Below, in pieces: positions 1 to 14,280 of a DNA stretch of 64,000 nt. Position 1 is the stretch's first letter. The number at the start of each line of letters is the position of its first letter. The stretch lies in the NCBI GenBank assembly GCA_030549775.1, contig CM060174.1:91652132-91716131 (forward strand). Reading direction: 5' to 3'. This DNA is from Tamarix chinensis (taxonomy: Eukaryota; Streptophyta; Magnoliopsida; Caryophyllales; Tamaricaceae). The position numbers and the translations under genes were made by a program. The notes under the pieces were generated by a model. It was given only the letters and a program-made list of their open reading frames with translations, did no database searches and was not told the DNA's origin.

Positions 1-905
1 AGGTAAAAACAATGGTGAAGACTGAGTTCGAGATGAAGGATTTGGGAGCTACAAAGAAGATTCTTAGCATGGAGATCATTTGAGACCACAAACAAAAGCG
101 TCTTTACTTATCACAAGAGAAGTATGTGAACAAGTTTTTGGAGAGGTTTCACATGGTTGATGCCAAGATGGTTAGTATTCCCCTGGTGACTCATTTAAGA
201 TGTCTAATTTGGATTGCCCCAAATCTACAGATGAGGAGGAGTTTATGGCCACAGTTCCCTACTCTAATGTTGTGGGATACATGATGTACACTATGGTTTA
301 TATCAGGCCAAATATTGCTCAAGCTATGAGTGTTGTGAGCATATATATGGCGAATCCCAAGAGGGCTCACTGGCAAGCGGTGAAGTGGATTATGAGGTAC
401 TTGAAGGGTATTTCATGAGCCTGTTTGGAGTATGGGAGGTCAACTGATGCGTTGACTGTGTTCATTAACTCTAACTATGGTGGATATCTTGATAGTAGGA
501 GATCCATTGGAGGTTATGTGTTTTGTATTGGTGGTTCGACAATTAGCTGGAGATCATCTTTACAAGATGTGGCTGCATTGTCCACTACTGATGCTGAGTA
601 TATGGCTATGACTGAGGCTTTTTAGGAAGTTTTGTGGCTTGGTGGTTTGGTTAGTGAGCTTGGGTTTAGTCACGGTGCTCTCGTTGTTTGTAGTGATGGT
701 CAGAGTGTTATCTATTTGGAAAAGAATCAGAGTTATTTCCATTGTCGGATGAAGCACATTGATATTAGGTACCGCTTCATCTGAGGTACTATTGCAACAG
801 GCAAGGTTGTGTTGGAGAAGGTAACTACTACTGAGAATCCAGTGGATATGCTAATAAAGCCATTGACGGTGAGTAAGTTCCTAGATCCCCAACAAGAAAT
901 CTAAG
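1..905 (+). pseudogene. Ty1/copia pol remnant: end of reverse transcriptase plus RNase H
   Basis: Forward-frame translation gives the typical copia sequence FEMKDLGATKK near the start, then the connection region with YSNVVGYMMYTM, and the RNase H part with SRRSIGGYVF, STTDAEYMAMTEA and a final ENPVDMLIKPL. These are the last third of a copia polyprotein in the usual order. In-frame stops interrupt it near 82, 199, 416 and 625, so it cannot make protein. The upstream RT, integrase and gag lie outside the window or are lost. No matching LTR is recognisable directly downstream. Family assignment is firm; the exact 3' limit is approximate. Confidence 0.9.
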
Positions 906-929
906 GCCTTATGTATGTTGTTTGGGCTA

Positions 930-2257
930 TAATATGATGAGCATGATAGATGAAACATTTGGGTTCTTTGTGAATATCATAAGTGATTATCCTATGTGAA
1001 TATGGTTTAAGTGGGAATAATGATGTGTTAGATTTGGTGAGTTGATGAGCCTTATAGCTGGAGGTATGGTGTAATTGTGAATTAAGGTTTGTAAGGGCAT
1101 TATGGTGTTTTCACTTGTATAATGTCTCCTTTTATAGTCATTACCTTACCTTATGCCTTATTGTTACTTCATGTAATTAAAGTATGTTTGGTGTGATTAA
1201 CCATGACACATTCCTAAGAGTTTTAAAATATAACAATAATAGGTATGAATTCCATGATAATCGATATTCCATGTAACAATGATAAATAGTATCCTAAGTG
1301 GCTTTTTGTTACATGTTAAGTGTTATTTAATGAAATAAGAAGGCATTGATACTTAAAGTGGAATATCACATAAGTATGACCAAAATGATTACAAGTATTA
1401 TAAATTTTTCAATGAAAATGGCTTGGTCATAGCTGATCCAAAGGACCTTAATCTACTTTATTCCAGTTCATTTCATCAAATTGTAGGGGGTACGCATATT
1501 TAAGGATTAGTGATTTACTAGTGGTCCATGTGTGTTTTACCTTATATGTGAGGGTATGAGTTAGGTTGACTATTTTTCTCTTATATTCAGGGAAAAGATG
1601 AGAGTAGATAATATGATATCAATGAGGTTGACTATCGGTGATGAGAGAAAATAATAAAAGTAGGTTCCTAGTCTCAAAGTGATTAAGTAAAGGGAAACTG
1701 TGTGATCACCCAAGTATGAACTTTATTATGGTTTCACTCTTAATTCATCTCATATCATAATTAGTATATGAATGTATAGTAATTTCCTCTTTATGTAATC
1801 TTATGTTATATGCATGCCCTTTTCTATTGATATATATCATTATATAACTCAATACATAAGTATTGATCATCCTTTTCACATATGTTGTTTGCTTTGTAGG
1901 TGTCTGATGAATTTATTCTCTCACTATGATTTTCTACCATGAGCAATTATCTTGGTTAGTACTTAAGTATGGCTATCTAGATCTCTCTCTCTCTCTCTCT
2001 AAACTTCCAGTCCTCTATTTTCTCTTTTCTTTATCTCTTTTATCATGTTTCATAGTTTTGTATCACCACAGGATCAACTATTTTCCATACGTGATCTCTA
2101 AGTACTGGTTTACTTTTTAGCTTTACACTCATCATATATTGGGTATGGAGAGTACATTATCCATTTTGGATGTGAAATAACACCCTATATTTTATTTTTT
2201 AGCTTCTGAAAAACTTTTTGTAAAGAAAAAAATAGTTCACGAAATGGGGGTGCTATA
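930..2257 (+). mobile_element. Old 3' part of a long LTR related to elements A-E
   Basis: The stretch shares ordered blocks with 9540-10803 and, more weakly, with the right halves of LTRs A and B: an ACTTAAAGTGGAA block, a TTTACTAGTGG/TTTACCAGTGG block, an ACTCAATACATA...GATCA block, and a terminal GGGGGTGCTATA that resembles the family end GGGGGTGTTACA. No left end or target duplication was found, so it is probably 5'-truncated. It has no coding capacity; the short ORFs in it are chance. Confidence 0.45.
1981..2000. repeat. (CT)n microsatellite
   Basis: About ten CT units in a row, inside the old LTR fragment. Confidence 0.9.
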
Positions 2258-5200
2258 CGGTGTTTTGACTTTATATTTCATCTACATATTTATTTCTAAT
2301 CACCATTAATTTTGATGTAGGTACATGCTTTGCATGAGTGAGTATAGTTTAAATAAAGAAAAAATGAGGGCATTACTGCCACACCTAACTAAGTTAGACA
2401 TACCAAATCTAACCAAGTTAGATGCTAAACATAAACCAAACTAAAGTAAAAGCAATCAAAATAAATATTTACTATAAATTTCAATGAAATTTAAATCCTA
2501 ACAATTCTTTAAGTAATAAAACCTTAAATGAAAATTTCAAATTATTTCTAGTGATGTTGATGACCAAAATAATAAAGATCAAGTGTCTCTTCACTCAATC
2601 CCCAAGCCAGCACTTCATCATTTATCCTTCAACGTAACTTCAAAAATATGTCCATAATTAATGGGAAGTAATGCATAATCCAAACACTCACATGATATAA
2701 TCTAAAAATAAATTGTAGCCAAATAAAACCTATAGTAAAATAAAATATAAGTTTAAATTAATTAAAGTTGTTAATCCATTTATCAAGTACCATCATAAAA
2801 GAAAAGCTTCAATAATAGATATACTTTTTAAATACCTTCAAGGTACACATATAAATGTAAGTTTCACAATTTAATTTATGAAGTCTTAAATCAATCCACG
2901 ATCTAATATATTTTAATACATGAGAATCAAAAGGAGGGAAGAGAATGCTTGAAGAACTAGATAAACTCTCTAATCACTCCATCAAAGGTGACATGAGGAA
3001 ACGCTCCAGCTGACCACAAATAAAAAATTTGGCCAATATACAACTAATTCTAACCTCATTAGTAAATCAACCTTTGGTTTGATGATAACAAACTTAATTA
3101 TAATTTTAACTTATCTTGCTAAGTATGCATGTGTATTATAGTAACAAAAAATAAAGTATTCAACACTTAACTAAGTCAATGAGTGCTAAGGAGATCAAGT
3201 TTAAAAATCATATATCAAGCACAAGCCAAAGATTAAAAAAAATGATAATAAAATAATACTCTATCTTCAAGGGCTTCAATTTTGTATGTGGAATACACAA
3301 ACAATGAAGAGATAAGCAAGTGTGTTCAAGAAACCAAGAGGTAAGCTTCAAGGAGTATGATATATTGTTAGGTTTATGCACATATGATTTATATATTGAT
3401 CATTTAGAATTTTCAATGATTTGATATTTTTAATGCTATTCCAAAATGATTTTTAAAGGTCATCAAATGATTTCATGCATAAAAAATGGCTACAAGTATT
3501 TACACAAAAGGATATTCAAAATCAGTCATTTCTTAATCTCTTTTCCATATGAGCTGACTTGCAAAAGTCATCATAAATTCCATAGACACTATTTTGGGTG
3601 AATAATACCTCTTTGTAAATATTAAGATGTATACTATACAGAAGGGGGAAAAAGACGGTACTCAATATTAAGCTCTGTATGTCAAGTTATGGTATTTTTT
3701 GTAAAGATGCGTAGTATTGAAAAAAAATTCCACTAAGTAACTGGTTTGAAAACCAATTGTCTAATTTACACTCTATAAAAATGTATTTTAGCTTTGATTT
3801 AAACATATAAAATGGTTTGAATACCAATCTATTGGTTTGGACATTCATGATATTTTATGCTAATTGGAATTTAATAGTTTGAGTACTTTTAACACCCAAC
3901 AGATAGTGCCAAATTATTTCATCTTTTAGAACTATAAATAAGAGTTGTTATTATTGAATAAACATTAAATATAACTAAAAAAATATTCTAAAATAATCAT
4001 TTTCACATCTTAAAAAAATTAAAGAGAGTTTTGATATTAGACTTTTTAATCTAAATCAAACTTCTCAAGTACTCAATTTGTTCTTCATATCTAGCTAGAT
4101 TGTTTTTACACTTGTAATACTTTAGTCATCTAGAGTGTTTACTTCCCTCAAATTTGATTATACAATTTTATTTCTTTATTTTGTGAGGAATCAATTGTAA
4201 ACACAACAAAAATATTCAAAACCGATTATCAAGAGGTTGTGTGTGTTTATAATTCCTAGAGAGGTCATTAGATTTGTAAATCCATAAGCGTAGAGGTGTT
4301 AACTATAAAAATGTGTAAATCATCTCTTAGAGAGTTCATTAAAATTATAGGTTCATAAAACTAGAAAAGTGATCATCATCAACACACAATAAATTAAGAT
4401 TTCAAAATATAAAATAAATACATTTTGATAGTGGATGTAGAGATGTATTTGGCCCTTAAACCACTATAAATCATTGTGCAAATTTTTAATCTATAATTAT
4501 CTTTCATTCTATACTATTCACTCACTCTAGGTCATTTTCAATTTAAAATCACTAATTTTCTTGCCCCCAATCCATATTCATCCATGCAACTCGGGGAAAC
4601 CCTCTAGTCGGTTGCAACTAAGGATGGGGATAACAAAACGTAATGATAAAAAAGTAATAACAAATGAAGAGCAAGTATACCTAGGGAAACTCTCTAGTCA
4701 ACATATTGTTTGCATATTTTTTACCTCTAAGGGTACCATCCCAAAAGTTATCTTACCTTCAATCCCCTTATTTTTCATTTTAAGTTATTAATATTTTAAT
4801 TAACAAGGCTCCCATAGCACATAAAATACACAAAAACACATGACCATCATTCAAGCCAAATGTGTGTGTGTGTTTGTGTCTAAGTCCATTTCTAATATTC
4901 CATTTTTATTTACATAATATATATAAGATATTCTTTAAAAAACAAATTCCACCCAAAGATAGTATTATTCGGTTATATCACGCTACTAAAATGAATCTTT
5001 CTCCTCAAACTAAAATTTTGGATGAAATATAGTATATTTATTCAATTCAAATGAATATAATACAATATATTTCAAGAAAAAATATTTAAAATGAACTTGA
5101 AGAGAAATACAGAACACATAATCGAAACCTATAACATTGAAATTTATAAAATATAATAGTTCCAAGCTTCTATAAATATGTGTTTTTATTCAATTTTATT

Positions 5201-7590
5201 TGAACAAACGTAAATAATTATTAGACATCTCATTCAATATATAAAGATAAAATTTACATAGCATTTCATACAAAATAAAAAATATATTTTCAAAAGAATT
5301 TTACAAAAACTATAAAGCAATATATGTAAAATAAAGATTTGTCTATAAACTAAGGTTTTACCTAAATAGCATAACCTATTCCCAAAATATATCATATGGG
5401 TATTTAAATTATTGATTACCTCAAGAATATAAGAAAAATATTAGCATTGAAATCAAAGGCATCATTTGTTAATTGAGAACTAGTGTACACCCTTTCCATA
5501 TTAATCATTATATAAGATAATTTCATGTTAGTAAAACTTATAAATCATTATATATATTCTAATATTAAAATAGTTATTAATAAATATTACATTTTTAGAG
5601 TGTTACTAAGTATATCGAGGAAGAGAAGATAGCTTTGAATTGACTTGATCAATTGAATAAATTGGAATAATTAACTATGGTAATTAAGAGGGATTTTAAT
5701 AATTTGGTTTAAAGCTTAACCTTGTTTAACAAAGGCTTAATAGTTAATTCTTATGAAAAAAGTGACTTATGTGGCTATTTTATATATAGGTGCATAGTTT
5801 ATTGGCTAGAGAGAGGAGAAAAAGGAGAATGGTGAAGAGAATTTACAAGGCTAAGAAGGCAACAATGACCACCATATTCAATTTACTATCTCTCTCACAC
5901 ACACATGTTTGTATGTATATGGATGAAATTGGGTTGAAGGATGAATATGTATTTAAAATTTGAAGAAGGGATTGGTTACATGAGGTTGGGTTTAATATAA
6001 CTCCCCATTTTTTGGATGGAGACATGATCAAAAAGTAGTAAGAAAAAGGGAGACTTGATCATCGTATATGTTGATAGGTATGAGAATCATAAGATTATAG
6101 GAACCAATGATCAAATACTTATTTTTTTATTAAGCTATTTGACACATAAAGATTCTACAATACAAAGAGAGAGGAAAGGAGAATTTGAACCTAAAACATA
6201 TGATACCCAAAGGATGACTTTTACCACTTGTTCAAACCTTATCCGATAGATATGAAGATTACATATGCATGTAGTAATGCACTTAATAATAGCCATAGAA
6301 ACTAACGACTAGCTAATCTAAAAAATATTTAGGAGGAAGTAACTTTAATAACGTAAGATATTGCATACATATGGTAAAAGTGTAACTAAATAAAGGATCA
6401 AAAGGAAACCGAAGGATAAGGAGCAAAACCTATTTTTGTTCAACTTAGGTAATATCACATCAAGATAAGCATGAGCATGAAACAAATCATGAAGCTAATG
6501 GATTTGGACTTGGATCATATTTAGAGCTAGATAAAGCAATCATAGGTTAATGCATGCGTATATATTTATAGATTTTCTAGTTTAGCTTTAATTAATAGGG
6601 TAATTAATATGAGGGGATAGATAATAATTAGAGAAATTTCCATATAAATAAGAGATATATAAATAATAGAAGATATCTAAAATATATGAGCAGTGCACAT
6701 GAATTTTAGAATATACAAAATATAATACAAGCTAATTATGGAAAAAAATGTGGAAATATTATAGAATATATAAGGAGATATAGGAACATATAAGAAGATC
6801 ATAAAAGAATTGTACATTTTTTAAACCCAAATGATAAATACGTGAGCTAAAGCACAATTATAAGCCCAAAGCGTATAGGCTAAAAGTAACACGCTCCTGT
6901 TGAAAAAAATAAATTTTGAAGGTTTAATAAAAGTTGAATATTAATAATTAAAATGTATCGTTGTTACATTAATGATTAAGACCAACAAGTGATCGTAAAA
7001 ACCAACTATAATTGATAAGTGGATTTTATGCCCTATTTTTATGGTACTAATCATCTACACTTTGAACTAATTTTCCTTTGAAAAATTCAATTTAACCTCT
7101 CTTAAATAATAGATACTCATTTGACATTAATAATAAAAAAGATGAGCTAAAATTAGGTATTTTGGCGAGAAATATGAGCAACACTATATTGAACATGTGT
7201 TAAGAAGTTAAAAACTTAAGATTTAGAAGTAATGGAACAAGAAAAATGAGGGGAAAGGGGATTAGAGGTTTGAACTAGCTGAGAGAAAATGGAGGATAAA
7301 AATAAAGATGGATAAGGTTATATTTACTTATAATTTTAATGTGTAAAATTGGGGATAATAGACAAATAATATCAAGCTCCCAAAGGATTAATTTTTATAG
7401 CTTTAGGTAGCTAAGCGAATGTGTTTGGATTGTATAAAGTCCACTAGAGTTTGAGGATTATAGATTAGTTTTGTTTTAAAGGTTTTTAGTGGCTAACACA
7501 AATGTGTTTTCAAGTTTCTATTGGTTTATGACAACCAACATAAGGAACTCATACTGTTTTCCAACAACAACATGAGTCACTAACACAAGT
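2258..7590. other. AT-rich stretch with no recognisable gene
   Basis: Both strands were read and no coding region longer than about 75 codons looks real; none shows a known motif. Contents are AT-rich intergenic DNA with a short (GT)n run near 4860-4880 and a (CA)n/(CT)n patch near 5890. The purine-rich stretch near 5800-5840 after a TATATATA-like sequence could be the leader of an old LTR, but no ends were found. Confidence 0.6.
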
Positions 7591-10500
7591 TGTAATTCCC
7601 CAATTATTCATTATCTTAATTCTTAGGTGATTAGTCTCTAAACCACTTCTCTAAACTTTAAACCTTATTTGGACACCTTACATATATATTTATCACTTAC
7701 AATTTATATTCCTACCCTTCAAAAAAACCCTAGTTTTTGTTTCGACTGATTGACGATCAACTAGGTGATAACTTTTGTTGAACGGCTAGTAACATTCTAA
7801 ACCCTTTCGTCTAAAGCCTCGGGTAATTAATCATTAGCATCTTTTTGGTAAATTGAAGCTGGTTGATTTCCCAAATGTTTTTATATATTTGGGTTCTTAA
7901 ATTAATTTATCGTATTTCCCAAATGTTGTAAAATTTTGTACAAAATTTGGGAATTATTTGATTATTTTCCCATTTTTAACTATTTAATGGACTTTCCACC
8001 ATGTCTTAACTATTTTATATCATTTTTAACTTTCTTGGACATAAAATATTCTAAAAATTGACTTCCCCACACTCCATGACCATATCACATATGTTACTTG
8101 CTTATTCAACCAAAATTCTAACCATAATAACATTTCACCAACTCTCTTATAGTATCTCTCACATATTCCAATCATTCCCATCATTCCTATTACTTGCAAA
8201 AAAACATTAGGTTTTCCCTCTATCTCCTACCAATTTTTGATAGCCTAAAGGGAATATGCCCTTGGTTGATCCTTTTCCCACTTAGCCATTTTCTTTCATC
8301 CTACTTTGCTCTCTTATCTCTCTTCTTTTGCTTGTGTTGTTCTTGGCTTATGTCCTTGTGACCAAGCTCCTTCTCCATATTTTCACTCATTTCCCTTTAT
8401 CTTATTACTTATAAAATCTTAAGTTTAGGTCTTTCTTATTTCCTTTAAGTAAAAGATAGCTAAGGTTATAGATTGGTGAAGTTTTTCAAGCTTCTATTTT
8501 TTATTTTCAAGGTTTATTATCATCTCCTTTAATCTTTTCTGTACTCTTCTAACCATGACATCCACTTTTTTTGCTTCTATTTTTATTATTCTAGGTGATC
8601 AAAGATTGGAAGAAGGAGCTTAGGATTATTTGTATGCATAGAGATTAGAGTAGCTATGGTAAGGAATATGGTCTCTAGTCTAGGGATTTTTATGTTTATA
8701 TGTGAGGTTATGTGATTTTTATATTTCATGATAGAAATAATGTTAGGCTTCATCTTAAATATCCATCCATGTATATATATATTTTAGTAAAATGTATGAT
8801 TTTATGAGTTTTGTAATTTTATTAATAGTTGTTGTATTTTAAGCCTTGCTAGGCTTTGTCATAAAATATGAAGTATGATGATATATTATGCTATATTCTT
8901 AAGCCTTGGGATGAGTAGATCAAAATATATCTAAGTATGAAAATTGGTGTATTATATTGAAATTTCAACATTTGAGGGTTTTTTACTCTTGGGAGGTCTC
9001 AACCATGTAGTCTTTTTGGTGTGGTGGCTTGTTTTAATTTTGGTAAATTATATTTTTAGGATGGTAACAATGTAAATGATATTATTTGTAAAATTTGTAA
9101 AATGTAGATATTTATAGAATTTGGTGATGCATGTGGGAGTATAAGCCATAGAAGTAATATGATCATTTTGGTGAGTTTTGGGAAAAATAAATATGCTTTT
9201 GTGTTTCTTTGGGCTTTTCAATAAATTTAATATACAATATGTAATTTTCTGGATAAGGATGACTTAATTTATGAAAATAATAAAAATTGGAGATGTTTAA
9301 GTGAACTAAAGACATTTTGGTCTTTTAGGTTAGATATATAAATTTTGGGGTGTTAGAGGCTAAAATATAAAGATAATGATTTGTTAAATAACTTGATAAA
9401 TTATGAGTAGAATAAAGTATGATTTTATGAGAAAATGATTAATTTGGAAATAATAACTAAAAAGATAGCATCGACATTTTATATGAAAAAAAATTTGAGT
9501 TAAGTTATGATTTTTGGACATGATATTTTTAATAATATTTTAGGTTAGTGTGTTAATTTTGATGAGTTGAAAATCCTTGTATAAGAAGTTATGGTGTATT
9601 TGTGAAATTAAGGTTGTAAGGGTAATATAATCATTTACCCTGTGAAAGATTCTTTTATGTACTTAATGAATATCCCCATGTCTTACCTTGCTCATGTAAT
9701 ATGATCAATGTGTTATTGGTGATACATTATAAGTGATTGGATGTTATCAATTATTGGAATAAATTCATAATTAACAAAGAACATGTTAAGCAACTTACCT
9801 CATAATAAGCTAATGAGAATGAAAGCGGAAGTATAATGATCTAAGTAATTCGGCTAATGCATTTTTTTATATGATAAGTGTGGGTTAAGGTAAGAATAAT
9901 ACGTTAATACTTAAAGTGGAAGAACACATAAGTCAGAACCAAGTACTTTGAAATTATTTAATGAATTACCTAATTATAACACAACCAAAGGACCATAGTC
10001 TACTCTATTTAATAGATCCACTAACTTATGGGGTATGCATGCTTAAGGATTATAGGTTTACCAGTGGCTTAAGTGTGTTTTTACCCTAAATATGAGAGTA
10101 TCTATGAGTTTACCTACCTTTTCCTTTTGCAGGGAAAGGAAAGAGTATTGTTACTATTGATTCATTGAACTCAATGTGTTAACAACATGATTTTGTTAAT
10201 TGCCTAATTATAGGTATTTTAATATGGTTGCAACTCCTAGGTAGCTCTTCATCCTGATTAGTGTGCTTGTGTTAATTTTCTATTAAGGTGACCTTATGTG
10301 TTGTGTCCTTTCCCTATATATATTACCTTATACAATGACAAGTATTAACCATCATTTTCATGGATATTTCTCATTCTCATGAGTAGTCAACCATATTGTT
10401 GACATGTAAGTCTTTAATGACCACCATGGAGACTTTACTGGCTTTGATGCTCTGCCTATGGAAGAGTGATTTGTTGAACTATGGATGTAGAGTATAGTAT

Positions 10501-10803
10501 ATCCAGTAGTTGGAGTTTTTGTTTGAATACCTTATGAACTATTAGTTCTATGGGTTCCATTTTATTATATTTTGATTAGCATTGTACTCATAATTTATCT
10601 CTAAACCTTTGTTTCTATTTTATAACATTCCTCTTGTTCTCTCATACCATATTTACATTGTTGTTATGTTTTTCCTTATACTTAATATGAGAATGGTATG
10701 TTAAACTGAACTCATATTAGGTATGGTATTAACATCTAATTATTTTATGTCAATCTTATACAAAAATTAAAAAAAAATTAATAGTAAATTTTAGTGTGTT
10801 ACA
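7591..10803 (+). mobile_element. Old solo LTR E of the long-LTR family
   Basis: The left end TGTAATTCCCC and right end TTTTAGTGTGTTACA match the ends of LTRs A, C and D (TGTAAT..CCC and GTGTTACA). The order inside is also the same: AT-rich start, pyrimidine-rich block (8215-8420), then the blocks shared with 930-2257, and the ACCATCATTTTCATGG block that matches ACCACCCTTTTCATGG in A. The expected 5-bp target duplication is not present (CAAGT against TTATT), so it is old or a boundary is off by recombination. It has no coding region. Confidence 0.6.
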
Positions 10804-11339
10804 TTATTCATGAATGCCAATGTTATAATCTCACACTCACCATGTAGGAAGATCTTACGTTGTGAAGGAAGGCCACTATGTGCATGGCAACATGAGATGA
10901 GGATGCAAGAGAACATGACCAATGTAAGGAACTCACAATGTCATTTTACAACAACGTTAGCAACTCACATAAGTCATGTATACAAATGTGAGCATCACAT
11001 GCTCACCATATAGAAAGAATGTGGACATTTTACACTATTTGGGACGTTTAACATGAGAAACTCATGCAACTAAGGAAGGCTAGCATGTCTCTCCCATGTA
11101 GGAAAATATGGCTAGTGAATGATGAGGTTATGCTTATGTTTATAGTTTTTATTGTTTCCTTGCTTATGTATATTTCTATTCTCTCCTTTCTCATCGGTCA
11201 CTATTTTCTCCTCATCCAAGTGCTAAATAATTTTCTATTCTTTTTTGTAGGATAGAGAATGTATGGACCAATTTTTAGAGGTTATGATTTACTAGAGGTT
11301 TTTTTTATGACCGTTTAAGTATTTTCTAACCGTGACAAT
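10804..11339. repeat. Repeat-rich stretch with AAGGAACTCACA-type units
   Basis: It contains degenerate units around AAGGAACTCACA (10926) and AACTCACATAAG, similar to the flank left of LTR E (near 7540) and to AAGGAGCTCACA units at 27280-27360. No coding potential beyond short chance ORFs. Confidence 0.4.
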
Positions 11340-13960
11340 CTTGTATCTTAGGTGTGCGTTATTGTTAGAAATCACATGATGGTTTCAATTATAACTGGTT
11401 TGAGGAAAAATAATGATAAGGGAGTCAACAAGGTATCACATAGATATGAAACAGTGGGTACATACATATGTACTAGGCCTATAGATGGTGATAATTCATG
11501 AAATACATATTCAAAGAAAATATATTGCTCTTTCATGGTTACTAATGATGAAAATACTAATGGAAGATGGGAAGTAGTTTTTAATAATGGAACGCATAAT
11601 CATGTTTCAATAAATAATCTTGAAAGGCATGATTTTGTAGGGGAATTGAAAGAAGAATAAGTAAAGTTTGTTTATGATCTTATCAAAAGTTGTGTAAAGC
11701 CACAACAAATACACTTGCTTCTTTAGAAAGAACTTGTAAGATATTTGATCATGAAAATACATAATTATAATGCCCAACAGTATATTAGATTAAATTAAAT
11801 GGATGACTAAACAACCTTGCAACATATCATGAGTATATTGGTTGAAAATTATTATTTTTAGTGACATCAAAGTGAGCCTGAGTTAGATATTATAAGTGAG
11901 ATTCTATTTGTGCATCATATATATATTAATAATTTAAGTGTATGTTCTTTTGTACTAGTAATGGATTGTACATATAAGATAAATAGATGCAGGATGCCTT
12001 TACTTGATATTGATGGGTTAACAACAACTTAGTTAAATTTCAACATCATATTTGTGCGTCTGTCATCCAAGAAGGAAGAAAACTATGTATGGACACTTGA
12101 GAAGTCGAAGATTTTGATAGATCATGTTATACTTCTAATCACTATTCATCCCAATTAAAAACTTAGGCTAACTTCAATTGTGGAATGTGTCTTTCCGGCC
12201 TCAAAGCATTCATTGTGTATATCTTATGTATATAATAGTGTAGATGAGAAGTGTAAGAAAACTTGGAGTGAAGCATTTACATGTAGTTTTATGCCCTAAT
12301 GGAAAGACGTGATAAATGCCAAAGATAAGTAAATATATGAATAACAGTTCTTATCATTGGAGACTCATTATAGAAAGATGCCTATCCTACTTTCTTATAT
12401 CTTGACAATTTGGTTACATTCATACAAAGACAAAATCATATTTTTTTGGGTCGATCAAGTCTTACATTTTCATCAAGGTATAACAAATATGTATGAAATA
12501 TAGTCTATCATTACATTAGCTTATTACTCACGGAAATTTGTACTTAATTTATTAATAAGGTGCAAAGTGATCATATATCATTTAAGAGGTTCTTAAAGAT
12601 ATCAACAAGCAACTTCAGCACCATTTTACTATATATTTACTCATTATTAGACCTACAAGGACAATAGATGATCGCTTAGTGGAGAATGATTTAATGATCA
12701 TCATGCTTCTAGTACAATTTATGCTAATTTTTGAGTGTATGTAGATATGTTTGCATTGAAATTAATTAGTAAAGAGAAAAGAGAAAGAAAAATTGTGAGC
12801 ACTAATGAAGTCTTGTCTGGGTGTTACATGTGTCGCGTGAATGTGATACTATGTACTCATGAAATCAATATTACAAGCATGATTTCATTCATATCCCCTT
12901 ATCATTTATCCATCCTTTTAAAAAATTTCTTAATATAGATGGCCTAATTGGTCCACCAACACCATTGGAATCAATAGAGAATATACCTCATTTACTCCAT
13001 ATTTCTATGGAAGTTGTTTTAAACCATCCACTTATAATATAAAATCAGCTAGATCGATAAATAGTTAACATTGCCATTCATCAAAGAAACCCACTACAGG
13101 AGCCTCAATAATGAAGAAAAAGGGTTTTTTCATGATAGAAATTGACTATAAGGGATCCCTCAAGTTGGGAGTATATAGATCAAAGGTCGAGTTAGGTCAT
13201 TTTTGGTTCAAGGCTGTGCTTAAGTTGTGGGTGAGACTAAGTTCAAGAGCAATCGCCATTCTTTATGTCTAAGATTCCATCGTGACAAATACAATTCCTA
13301 TAAATGATATAATTAAATTGATATGCAACATTATATATTCATATCTGGTATAATGTGAAGGGATATAGGAATTATGACTCTAGATCATAAGCATACTGTA
13401 TGCTTGGAGATGAGAACGAGTAGGTTCAAATATTAATAGAGTTGTACCATGAGGTTTGGCAAAAGGAATAAAATGTATGAGAGAGTTATGTAATATATAA
13501 AGATTGATTAAGTCTATAATATCACTAATTAGGAAAGGTATCCTCCACACACCCACTGGATGGAATTATGAAAATGTCGAATATGGGTCATGTAATTGTC
13601 ATTTGATATAAAGCACTACTTGCCTTGAGCTAACACTTTATTTCTACCATTAGTGGCACAACATAATATGGATCATGTTTATTGATGGAACACACACACC
13701 AAATGTCGATATGCACTCAGTTATGTTTTATTCCAATGTTAACATCAAAGTTTAAAATTTTCTTATAATAATTTGTTGTGTGGGTACAAATCTTAGTATT
13801 TTTACACTACCACCCGTCTATACCGTATGACGGATATTTAATGATAGTAGCATCTCAACATGGAGGAATCTATATCAATCAAGGTTTGAACTATGGCAAA
13901 GGTTATATAAAGATGTCACACATCTAATAGAACTAATCCTTTATTTTTGAACTAACACTA
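11340..13960 (+). pseudogene. Decayed MULE (FAR1/Mutator-type) transposase with an OTU-like tail
   Basis: Reading the forward strand across many stops and frameshifts gives the parts of a plant MULE transposase in order. First is an N-terminal FAR1-like DNA-binding stretch with WEVVFNNGTHNHVS (near 11560-11610). Then comes the transposase core with VMDCTYKINRCRMPLLDIDG (near 11960-12015) followed by SSKKEENYVWTLE. A later block reads HSYKDKIIFFWVDQVLHF (near 12420). Then a SWIM-like zinc motif appears in CYMCRVNVILCTHEI (near 12820-12870). Past that, 13340-13900 resembles the OTU-type cysteine-protease tail of some plant MULEs, with KMSNMGHVI and surrounding hydrophobic blocks. Stops are frequent, so it is a pseudogene. 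The MULE call is strong; the OTU tail is an inference. Terminal inverted repeats were not found. Confidence 0.8.
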
Positions 13961-14280
13961 ATGAGGGCTTGAATTGTTGTAGGTTTTTGTTTTTTTATTT
14001 GTATTTGACTTTAGAATATTTTAAATGTACTTTAAACAAAAGGAAATGCTCTATCTTCCTTTGTAATTTTTTAGTTTGATCCCTCATGTGATTTGATTAT
14101 TATCACTTGTGTTGAAATTATCATTCCTTTGTATGACCTTATGTTAAGTTAGTTGGAGTGTTATCATATGTTATATAGAATTAGTTTGAGCATTAACTCC
14201 ATTATATGCCATAATCCTCAAGTTACCTTATTTTTATTTACCATACACTTCATAAAATTACTCATTCCAAACAATTGGGC

